The notes under the pieces are model-generated. The model did no database searches. It was not told the origin of the DNA and saw only the letters and a list, made by a program, of their open reading frames with translations. Positions 1-6,988 of a stretch of DNA of 19,418 nucleotides are shown piece by piece. The stretch comes from Flavobacterium sp. UBA807 (GTDB taxonomy: Bacteria; Bacteroidota; Bacteroidia; Flavobacteriales; Flavobacteriaceae), in NCBI GenBank assembly GCA_002296885.1, contig DBIH01000069.1:1-19418 (forward strand), written 5' to 3'. Position numbers and translations under genes: made by a program. Within the stretch, counting starts at the first letter, position 1; every line of letters begins with the position of its first letter.

Positions 1-2116
1 GAGTTGCAGGAGTAGTTACCGCAATATTAACCTGGGAAATAGTTGCAGGCACGTTGTTTAAAGTATCTGCACCACTACCGTTATTGCTTAATACGTTTCC
101 GATATTAGGATTTCCTGTAGTACCATTTCCTCCGTTAAGTGCATCATTTTGAGCAACAATTACCGGACATTTTGAAATGGTAAACTGGAAATTACATCCG
201 CTGGCAGCACTTGGCGGAACTGCATAATAAGTTACAGTTGATCCGGCAACCAGCGGTATTGGATTAGCATTTGTATATTGTACTGTATTCGTAGTTACAG
301 GGAATGAATTGTAAAATAAAGAACCCGCAGGGAAGAACGATGCAATTTCAGATGGCGATACAGTTGTATTAGCACTGCAATAAGAGAACGCTCTAATTAC
401 AGGAGTATTACCACAATTTTGTTGAACATAATTCAACCCATCAATAGTAATATCAAGCGGTTGTGGGATTGGCTCCCCAATACAGTTTCCATTTTGAGAA
501 TAGCCCTCGATAAAGGGTTTACTGTCAAGTTTTATACCTGTTATTGCTCCCGTACCAGACATAAATCCGGCGGCTTGAAGTGCATTTCCACAAGAAGTAT
601 TTACTAATATTGAACAATCTGTTGTTGCTCTTAATTTAAATTTTAGTTTTGCCAATATAGTATTTGGATTCGCAGGTAATGGCAAAGTGCCTAAATCCCA
701 TACGATTGAACCAGTCGCTCCTAAGGTAGGGTCGAAAGTTACTGAGTTAGGGGTTGGCAGCGGAGTGAAAAGAACTGTTCCGGTTGCGCTTCCGGCCACA
801 TAAGTAGCATTATAAGGTATTGGAACAACAACTCTAAAACTGTTTACAGCTTCTGTACCTAAATTCTTAATATCAACATTGAAATCCATATCCTGACCAG
901 GTTGAGTCACATAAGGCATTGAGACAACCGGAGTACCGTTAATTGCTGTAGCGGCTAAAGTTCCTTCAACTTCAGGGACATATGCATCAACCGACATTGC
1001 TATTGCAAAGATAGAATATGTATCTCCATTCGTTCCATAAAGGAACGTGGTCGATGTTTGGTTGTTACCAATAATTGTATTATTTGTATTTGGTACATTT
1101 ATGGTTGCTATGTCTATACCTGTATTATTAACAAGGTTAGGATTTCTGGTTCCTCCCGAGTTGATAGAAGAGTTAAAGAAGTTAGTGGTAGAATTTCCAC
1201 TATGGCTTAATGCAGTATAGGTATTTGTATTCAGGTTTCTGATTTTGAAATAGTCACCTGTATAAGAAACGTCACCTTCACTGGCCATAACACCAAGTTT
1301 CATTCCAACGTTACCTGTTTGAACTGTGTTAAAGCCCGATACAGGTAGTTGTATACCTGCAGATGAATTGGAAGCTTCAACATAAGCATAACCATCAAAA
1401 ATGGTTACGTCTCTCCACTTCATCTTAGAATTTTCATAAATAACAATCATACCCCATCCACCAGAATATCCTGTTCCGCTGGATGCACCTCCTTCTAATA
1501 AAGCCATATCAGCAACTGTATAGCTACCGATACCGTACTGTCTTACATAAGAAGTAACCTCTACATAAGCCGAATATATATTATCTTCAGTGTTTGAAGG
1601 ATAATATATATCATTTGAATTTGCCGTAAAAGTTGTATATCCTGAAGCGGTTGGACCTTTAAGTTTGATTACTCTTTTATCAAAGGTTTTTGTAACACCA
1701 CCTTTGGTTACATTAAAGGTTGCATTTGGTGAACCAGCTCCAGTCCAATATAAACCTGCAAAAACAATGTTCGAACAGGATGGAGTAGAACCATTTTCAA
1801 CTGGAATATCTAAAGTTGAAGACGATGAGTTGAAAGTGCTTGAATCACCATCAGTATCAACATAAACCATAGATTGGTTATTGTTGTTTGTCGTAGCAGA
1901 ATAATTCTGAGGCGTCAAACAAGTATTACCCAACATGGTAAAGTCACCTTTTACATTATAAATCTTTCTTTCAGGAGTATATAATGGCGAAGTTCTTTGG
2001 GTAAATGCCTTTTTAATTTGAGCATTAGCAGTATTAGAAACTCCAAAAAGGATAACCAATAATACAGCTAACTGCTTAAATTTTTTCACGATTGAGTTAA
2101 AGTATAAATTTTTCAT
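1..2116 (-). CDS. Large secreted surface protein with DUF11-like repeat, 3' part outside window
   Basis: An open frame of 705 codons runs from ATG at 2116 to the left edge without a stop, so the C-terminus is missing. The N-terminus has basic residues (KKFKQ), a hydrophobic core (LAVLLVILFGVS) and an ANAQ cleavage site near residue 33, a typical Sec signal. Residues about 80-390 form a Ser/Thr/Asn-rich domain with GLYWTGAG and GGWGMIVIYEN, resembling DUF3344-like domains from memory. Residues about 400-500 (QPGQDMDFNVDIKNLGTEAV) look like a DUF11-type conserved repeat, and scattered cysteines follow. The last visible residues (NDAL.GGNGTTGNP..GNVLSNN) look like the start of an Ig/cadherin-like repeat series. 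Such proteins in Flavobacteriia are usually very long, are exported by the type IX system and may serve as adhesins; the export signal would be at the unseen C-terminus. It follows the small exported gene by 21 bp, so the two are probably co-transcribed. Confidence 0.85.
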   Translation of the reverse strand, partial: MKNLYFNSIVKKFKQLAVLLVILFGVSNTANAQIKKAFTQRTSPLYTPERKIYNVKGDFTMLGNTCLTPQNYSATTNNNNQSMVYVDTDGDSSTFNSSSSTLDIPVENGSTPSCSNIVFAGLYWTGAGSPNATFNVTKGGVTKTFDKRVIKLKGPTASGYTTFTANSNDIYYPSNTEDNIYSAYVEVTSYVRQYGIGSYTVADMALLEGGASSGTGYSGGWGMIVIYENSKMKWRDVTIFDGYAYVEASNSSAGIQLPVSGFNTVQTGNVGMKLGVMASEGDVSYTGDYFKIRNLNTNTYTALSHSGNSTTNFFNSSINSGGTRNPNLVNNTGIDIATINVPNTNNTIIGNNQTSTTFLYGTNGDTYSIFAIAMSVDAYVPEVEGTLAATAINGTPVVSMPYVTQPGQDMDFNVDIKNLGTEAVNSFRVVVPIPYNATYVAGSATGTVLFTPLPTPNSVTFDPTLGATGSIVWDLGTLPLPANPNTILAKLKFKLRATTDCSILVNTSCGNALQAAGFMSGTGAITGIKLDSKPFIEGYSQNGNCIGEPIPQPLDITIDGLNYVQQNCGNTPVIRAFSYCSANTTVSPSEIASFFPAGSLFYNSFPVTTNTVQYTNANPIPLVAGSTVTYYAVPPSAASGCNFQFTISKCPVIVAQNDALNGGNGTTGNPNIGNVLSNNGSGADTLNNVPATISQVNIAVTTPAT

Positions 2117-2137
2117 ATAGTCTCTTTTTATCAATTT

Positions 2138-2671
2138 TTATTGATTTCTTGAATCTCCTTTGGCTATTTTGTAAAAAAGGTTAAATCTATTGTCATAGTT
2201 AACAATGTGGTTAGCGATATTTTCGCTGGTTGTATTTTGACTTGATACAAAATAGATATATTTCAAATTAGGAAAATTTGAAAAGGCTGCTAAATCAATA
2301 GTCGAATTTACTTCACTTGCCGTATTGATATTGATAGTTACAATTTCAATACTTTGTTTAGAAGTAATTGAATTGTTCAATTGTCCTAATGAACCTATAT
2401 CAGTATAAAGGTTCGTAGGCACATCACCATAGGTTTTAGCTTCGCCGGAATAATAATATACCGAAGACTGAACTTGATCCACCAGGACTTTCAATCGTTC
2501 GACATTCATTGTGCCGGCATTAGACATACGGGCAGACCCGGTTCCTCTGGTTGAGAAAATGGAATTCATGTCCGTTACCACGATAGTTCCGTTTCTTGTG
2601 GCAGAGCCTTGGGCAAAGACACCAGAGCAGAAGGAAACTAACATTAAGATTAATAATAGTTTTTGTTTCAT
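2138..2671 (-). CDS. Small exported protein of unknown function, upstream partner of the large surface protein
   Basis: The frame is open from 2743, but I place the start at ATG 2671 because it begins a clean signal peptide (MKQKLLLILMLVSFCSGVFAQ, cut after FA-Q); the upstream extension of 24 residues would bury it. The protein is 177 aa. The mature part has a polar N-terminal segment (TRNGTIVVTDMNSIFSTRG) and then a region alternating hydrophobic and Asn/Ser residues (IEIVTININTASEVNSTIDLAAF..FPNLKYIYFVSS), which might be a single beta-rich domain or a leucine-rich-repeat-like turn. I do not recognise a family. The 21-bp gap to the next gene contains most of a hairpin (ATCAAT / ATTGAT at 2130-2145) overlapping this gene's stop. 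The pairing of a short secreted protein with a giant secreted one suggests shared function at the cell surface; this is inference. Confidence 0.75.
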   Translation of the reverse strand: MKQKLLLILMLVSFCSGVFAQGSATRNGTIVVTDMNSIFSTRGTGSARMSNAGTMNVERLKVLVDQVQSSVYYYSGEAKTYGDVPTNLYTDIGSLGQLNNSITSKQSIEIVTININTASEVNSTIDLAAFSNFPNLKYIYFVSSQNTTSENIANHIVNYDNRFNLFYKIAKGDSRNQ

Positions 2672-3088
2672 GACTTGACTTGTTTTTTCAAACAAAAAAT
2701 TTGCTTGATGGTTAAATAATACATTTGGGCTATTTGTTTTCATACAATTAGTTTTTGAAAATAATTTTTATAAAAAAATTACGAAATAATTTCGGGCGTG
2801 AAGGAGGTTAGATGTAGGCATATAGGTAGATAGTTATTTTGGGTCATACTATTCGGTGCTAAATTATATACTAAACTATCAACGCACCCAAATTTTTCTA
2901 CAAACAACACAAAAACTCGTTTAAATGACATTTTTCTTTCATTTTAACGCCTTAGATTGGGTTTCTTGGGTATTCTTGCTTTGATTTTTGACATTTTATT
3001 TGGGGTTTTTTGGTTTAAATTTTGTATTTTTAAATTGTTTTACAGTTCGAAAGTAGATAGTTTAATTCACATTACCAAAAAAAATATC

Positions 3089-3126
3089 GATAAAGTGCAT
3101 AATTTTATAGATAAAGTGCATAATTT
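3089..3126. repeat. Two-copy tandem repeat, 21-bp period
   Basis: The 17-mer GATAAAGTGCATAATTT occurs at 3089-3105 and again at 3110-3126, with matching flanks (ATCGATA / ATAGATA). Two units only; function unknown. Confidence 0.8.
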
Positions 3127-3225
3127 AACATTTATAAATAGAAATAACTTACAAAAATAATTAACACCAACCTGTTTATAACATTTTGAGTTTTTTAACA
3201 GTTATTAGAAAAAAAATTTGTAATC

Positions 3226-3233
3226 TATTTTTG
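3226..3233 (+). promoter_or_regulatory. Candidate -7 promoter box for the sixA-ppk1-ppx operon
   Basis: TATTTTTG matches the Bacteroidota -7 consensus TAnnTTTG exactly. No convincing -33 TTTG is present at the right distance. If it is used, the transcript would begin near 3240 and carry a leader of about 140 nt containing the inverted repeats at 3281-3376. Confidence 0.35.
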
Positions 3234-3280
3234 GAAAAATAAATTCAAAATTTAATCTGCCTGTCTATTTTTTAATTTTT

Positions 3281-3376
3281 GGATGCTGAAATGAAATAGT
3301 GTATTAAACTCTTAAATATATTTTTTAATACACATTAAAAACTTAAATTTATACTTTCAAACATCTTTAAGCATCC
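3281..3376 (+). promoter_or_regulatory. Nested inverted repeats in the presumed sixA leader
   Basis: An outer pair GGATGCT (3281-3287) / AGCATCC (3370-3376) encloses a perfect 10-bp inner pair GTGTATTAAA (3299-3308) / TTTAATACAC (3324-3333). The outer 3' arm ends five bases before the sixA start codon. This could be an RNA leader structure or a protein operator. Pairing is seen directly; any regulatory role is inference. Confidence 0.45.
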
Positions 3377-3381
3377 ACTTC

Positions 3382-3867
3382 ATGAAACAGTTAATACTTG
3401 TCCGTCATGCAAAGTCAAGTTGGGAAGCTCCGCTTCGTGACTATGACAGACCTTTGACCAATAGAGGGATACATGATGCACATTTGGTTTCCTCTAATAT
3501 TGGCAATCATATCCCAAAAACTTTTTTGGTCTGGAGCAGTGCTGCTAAACGTGCTTCAGAAACAGCAATGATTTTTGCCCAAAATATTTCTTTTCCCGTT
3601 GAGAGTATTGTCTTTAAGGAAGACCTATATACTTTTGACGAAAGAAAACTGGAACAAATAATAAAATCATGTCCAGATGATTATGATAATTTAATCGTAT
3701 TTGGTCATAATGAGGCAATTACCAATTTTGTCAATAAGTTTGGAAATACTTTTATAGATAATGTATCTACTTCTGGCTTTGTAAATATTATATTTGACCA
3801 AAACAGTTGGAAATACATTGAAAATGGCATTACCAAAAAGGTTATTTTCCCCAGAGATTTAAATTAG
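3382..3867 (+). CDS. sixA: SixA-type histidine phosphatase
   Basis: 161 aa, normal for SixA. Histidine (phosphoglycerate-mutase-like) phosphatases hydrolyse phosphate esters or phosphohistidine through a phospho-His intermediate. The catalytic RHA motif is at residues 8-10 (R8, H9), the second arginine in the segment SSAAKRASET (R57), an acid in FKEDLY (E80), and the second catalytic histidine in VFGHNEAI (H109). There is no signal peptide, so it is cytoplasmic. The stop is separated from the ppk1 start by one base (TAGCATG), so translation is probably coupled. E. coli SixA removes phosphate from phosphohistidine on phosphocarrier domains. Here the neighbour PPK1 also works through phosphohistidine, which makes a link plausible but unproven. 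A small-molecule phosphatase is the alternative. Confidence 0.9.
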   Translation: MKQLILVRHAKSSWEAPLRDYDRPLTNRGIHDAHLVSSNIGNHIPKTFLVWSSAAKRASETAMIFAQNISFPVESIVFKEDLYTFDERKLEQIIKSCPDDYDNLIVFGHNEAITNFVNKFGNTFIDNVSTSGFVNIIFDQNSWKYIENGITKKVIFPRDLN

Positions 3868-3868
3868 C

Positions 3869-5998
3869 ATGAGCATAGAGAATAATTTTAGATATATAGA
3901 CAGAGAAAAAAGTTGGTTGGCATTTAATGCCAGAGTTTTACAGGAAGCCGCAGATGAAGCAGTACCATTACTCGAAAGACTGCGTTTTATTGGAATTTTT
4001 TCCAATAATCTTGATGAGTTTTTCCGTGTTCGATATGCCGCTATACGGCGCTTAAGCCTTTCAGGGCAAACAGGTGAAAAGATTCTCGGTGGGATTTCGG
4101 CACAACAACTGGTAAAAGACATTACCGAAATTGTAATTAAGCAGCAAGCAGAAAGTTTGCAGATTTTGAATGTTATTGAAGAAGAACTGGTTAAGCAAAA
4201 TATTATCATCATTGATGAGAATGAAGTCACAAGAGAACATGAAAATTTTATCAAAGATTTCTTTATCCAAAAAATAAGTCCCGAACTCGTAACGATTATT
4301 TTAAATGACCTTTCCGAATTCCCATTATTAAAAGATACTTCAGGCTATTTAGCGGTAAAATTGGTAATGAAAAGCGAGCAAAAATCGAGTGTATTAGGTT
4401 TGGTAAAAAAAGGGAAACCCGAAGTTCGCTATGCAATCATCGAAATCCCAAAAAATACAAACCGTGTTGTTGAGCTTCCAAATAAAGATGGCAAACAGTA
4501 TTTAATGTTGCTCGATGACATAATCAGATATAACCTAAGCAGTATATTCAATATTTTTGATTACAAGAGCATTTCTGCGCACATGATAAAAATTACTCGA
4601 GACGCCCAGCTCGATATTGATAGTGATATGAGTAAAAGTATGCTCGAAAAGATCGCAACTTCCGTTAGAGACCGGCGTATTGGCGAACCAGTTCGTTTTG
4701 TTTTTGATAAGAACATAGAAAAGGACACACTGAACTTCTTTCTCACCAAAATGGGGATTGATTCTTCAGATAGTGTGATCCCCGGAGGAAGATACCACAA
4801 CCGCCGTGATTATATGAATTTTCCAAACCTTGGAAGATTTGATTTATTATATCCGCCAAGGATACCGTTGCCAGTAGAGGGTTTGTCATTAGATGGTAGC
4901 CTTCTGAATAAAATTGCTAAGAAAGATTATCTGGTAAATGCACCCTTTCAGTCGTTTTCTTATCTGATAAAGTTCTTGCGTGAAGCAGCTTTAGATCCAA
5001 AAGTAACTTCAATAAAAATTACTTTATACCGTTTGGCAAAGAATTCCCAAATAATAAGCTCACTTATCAATGCCGCAAAAAACGGAAAAAAAGTAACGGT
5101 TCAGATTGAGCTTCAGGCGCGATTTGATGAAGCAAGCAATATTTCCTATGCCGAGCAAATGCAACAGGAAGGTATCGAACTTATTTTTGGTATCAAAGGG
5201 TTAAAAGTGCACAGTAAAATTTGTGTCATCGATAGGATAGAAGATGGAAAACTAAAGCGCTATGGATTTATTTCTACCGGTAATTTCAACGAAAGTACTG
5301 CCCGAATTTATACCGATTTGACATTGTTTACCAGCCATCAGCAAATACTCAAAGACGTTTCAAAAATCTTCGACTTCTTTGATGTCAATTATAGAATTCA
5401 TAGATACAAACACCTCATAGTTTCACCACATTATACGCGCTCTAAGTTTTACAAACTCATTGACAGAGAAATAAATAACGCTATTATGGGCAAGCCGGCT
5501 TATATCAATTTGAAGATGAACAGCATTTCAGATTACCCAATTATCGACAAATTATATGAAGCGAGCAACGCCGGTGTAAAAATTAAACTTCAGGTAAGAG
5601 GTATCTGTTCCCTAATTCCGGGGGTGAAGGGAATGAGCGAAAATATTGAAGCAGTTAGTATTGTTGATTATTTCTTAGAGCATACTCGTTCGTATATTTT
5701 CTGCAATAACGACAATCCTGAAGTATATATTTCCTCAGCCGATTTTATGACACGTAACCTCGACGGCAGGGTAGAAGTAACCTGTCCGATATATGATGAA
5801 GAAATCAAAAAGCAGGTTATTGACACCTTCAACATTGGTTGGAAGGGAAATGTGAAAGCGCGTTTTCATTCGGAAAATTTTGAAAATAAATACAGAGGCC
5901 GCGAAGAAGGTCAGCCTATTTTCCGTGCGCAACATGAAATGTATAATTATTATAGAGATAGACTGGAAGGAGTTGAAATTAAACAAATAAAAGCTTAA
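3869..5998 (+). CDS. ppk1: Polyphosphate kinase PPK1
   Basis: 709 aa, full length for PPK1 (about 690 in E. coli). It makes polyphosphate reversibly from ATP via a phosphohistidine enzyme. The N domain starts with REKSWLAFNARVLQEA and NNLDEFFRVR (residues about 12-56). A head domain follows, including the conserved GRYHNRRDYMNFP (307-319). Two phospholipase-D-like C domains come next: KVHSK with H448, equivalent to the autophosphorylated His435 of E. coli, and YFLEHTRSYIF with H605, equivalent to His592. Other signatures are ITLYRLA (384-390) and STGNFNESTARIYTDL (469-484). All key residues are present. It lies between sixA (1-bp gap) and ppx (TAATG overlap), so all three are very probably one operon. 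Confidence 0.97.
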   Translation: MSIENNFRYIDREKSWLAFNARVLQEAADEAVPLLERLRFIGIFSNNLDEFFRVRYAAIRRLSLSGQTGEKILGGISAQQLVKDITEIVIKQQAESLQILNVIEEELVKQNIIIIDENEVTREHENFIKDFFIQKISPELVTIILNDLSEFPLLKDTSGYLAVKLVMKSEQKSSVLGLVKKGKPEVRYAIIEIPKNTNRVVELPNKDGKQYLMLLDDIIRYNLSSIFNIFDYKSISAHMIKITRDAQLDIDSDMSKSMLEKIATSVRDRRIGEPVRFVFDKNIEKDTLNFFLTKMGIDSSDSVIPGGRYHNRRDYMNFPNLGRFDLLYPPRIPLPVEGLSLDGSLLNKIAKKDYLVNAPFQSFSYLIKFLREAALDPKVTSIKITLYRLAKNSQIISSLINAAKNGKKVTVQIELQARFDEASNISYAEQMQQEGIELIFGIKGLKVHSKICVIDRIEDGKLKRYGFISTGNFNESTARIYTDLTLFTSHQQILKDVSKIFDFFDVNYRIHRYKHLIVSPHYTRSKFYKLIDREINNAIMGKPAYINLKMNSISDYPIIDKLYEASNAGVKIKLQVRGICSLIPGVKGMSENIEAVSIVDYFLEHTRSYIFCNNDNPEVYISSADFMTRNLDGRVEVTCPIYDEEIKKQVIDTFNIGWKGNVKARFHSENFENKYRGREEGQPIFRAQHEMYNYYRDRLEGVEIKQIKA

Positions 5999-6888
5999 TG
6001 ATTTCAATTAAAAAATATGCAGCGATTGATATTGGCTCCAATGCCATGCGATTGCTCATTACCAACATTGTAGAACAGCAGGACAAGGAAACGCAATTCA
6101 ATAAAAGTGCCTTGATTCGTGTACCAATCCGTCTCGGGCAGGACGCATTTACGGTTGGTGAAATCTCCGAAGAAAATATCGATAGGATGGTAGATGCTAT
6201 GAAAGCATTCAAACTATTGATGAAAGTCTACAAAGTAGAAAGATATAAAGCCTGCGCTACTTCTGCAATGCGTGAAGCTTATAACGGTAAAGAAGTCGCC
6301 GACATAGTAAAGGAAAAATGCGATATTGATATAGACATCATCGACGGAAAAATTGAAGCTACTATTATTGCATCTTCCGATTTACACGACTTCCTAAAAA
6401 CCGACCGCACCTATTTATATGTAGATGTTGGCGGCGGAAGCACCGAGTTTTCTTTGTTTACTGATGGCAATATGATTGCATCCAAATCGTTCAAGATCGG
6501 AACCGTGCGTATGTTGAATAACATGGTAAGCGATATCGTTTGGGAAGAAATCGAAAAATGGATAAAAACCAACACTGCCGAATATGATGAAGTTATTCTT
6601 ATAGGTTCTGGTGGAAACATCAATAAACTCTTCAAACTATCTGGGAAACTACAGGAAAAACCACTTTCCTATTTATACCTGAATTCGCAATACCAATACC
6701 TGAACTCACTCACCTATGAACAGCGTATTGCAGAACTTGCAATGAACACCGACCGTGCCGATGTAATTATTCCCGCCACAAGAGTATATCTAAATGCTAT
6801 GAAATGGAGTGGTGCCCGTCAATTGTTTGTGCCAAAAATTGGTTTGGCAGACGGAATCGTCAAAGCAATGTATCAGGGAAGTTTGTAG
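5998..6888 (+). CDS. ppx: Exopolyphosphatase of the Ppx/GppA family (short form)
   Basis: 296 aa. The enzyme removes terminal phosphates from polyphosphate or hydrolyses pppGpp. It has the ASKHA fold: phosphate loop 1 AAIDIGSNAMRLL (8-20), the catalytic-acid region DGKIEA (E120, matching E. coli Ppx E121 in a GxEEA context), the second phosphate loop DVGGGSTEF (143-151), and LIGSGGNI (201-208). It stops after the second actin-like domain (GLADGIV near the end) and lacks the HD-like C-terminal part of E. coli Ppx, which is usual for short-form members. The ATG overlaps the ppk1 stop by one base, indicating translational coupling. Having synthesis and degradation enzymes in one operon implies control of polyphosphate turnover at protein level. 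Whether it prefers polyphosphate or pppGpp cannot be read from sequence. Confidence 0.93.
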   Translation: MISIKKYAAIDIGSNAMRLLITNIVEQQDKETQFNKSALIRVPIRLGQDAFTVGEISEENIDRMVDAMKAFKLLMKVYKVERYKACATSAMREAYNGKEVADIVKEKCDIDIDIIDGKIEATIIASSDLHDFLKTDRTYLYVDVGGGSTEFSLFTDGNMIASKSFKIGTVRMLNNMVSDIVWEEIEKWIKTNTAEYDEVILIGSGGNINKLFKLSGKLQEKPLSYLYLNSQYQYLNSLTYEQRIAELAMNTDRADVIIPATRVYLNAMKWSGARQLFVPKIGLADGIVKAMYQGSL

Positions 6889-6909
6889 TATCAGAACAAC
6901 AACATTTTT

Positions 6910-6938
6910 TTTGGCTTATTACTTTTTGAATAGTTTTA
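6910..6938 (+). promoter_or_regulatory. Candidate promoter for the TonB-dependent receptor gene
   Basis: TTTG at 6910-6913 and TAGTTTTA at 6931-6938 (one mismatch to TAnnTTTG) are separated by 17 bp, in the expected range for Bacteroidota sigma-70. The start codon is about 50 bp downstream. There is a 100-bp gap after ppx, so the receptor is probably transcribed separately. Confidence 0.35.
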
Positions 6939-6988
6939 GGGTATTATTCTTCTTAATTGTTTCTATGTATTCAAATCGAAATAGTTTT

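Larger units (their letters stand above)
2672..3381. other. Gene-free AT-rich interval between divergent transcription units
   Basis: About 700 bp separates the start of the small exported gene (minus) from sixA (plus). The only long plus frame (2957-3160) begins with TTG, has no family resemblance and includes a 21-bp tandem repeat, so I do not call it. The interval holds a 13-bp palindrome (CGAAATAATTTCG, 2782-2794), the tandem repeat near 3089-3126, a promoter -7 match at 3226-3233 and two nested inverted repeats just before sixA. Nothing else was recognised. Confidence 0.6.

Noticed and set aside
2672..2743. N-terminal extension of the small exported protein
   Set aside because: The downstream ATG at 2671 begins a standard signal peptide; the extra 24 residues would precede it.
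2957..3160. 67-aa plus-strand frame with hydrophobic N-terminus and a repeated DKVHN segment
   Set aside because: It starts with TTG, lies in very AT-rich DNA, owes its repeat to a 21-bp tandem repeat and shows no family resemblance or promoter.
6809..6988. N-terminal extension of the TonB-dependent receptor frame
   Set aside because: It would start at GTG inside ppx, overlap it by 80 bp and place the signal peptide 60 residues inside the protein.
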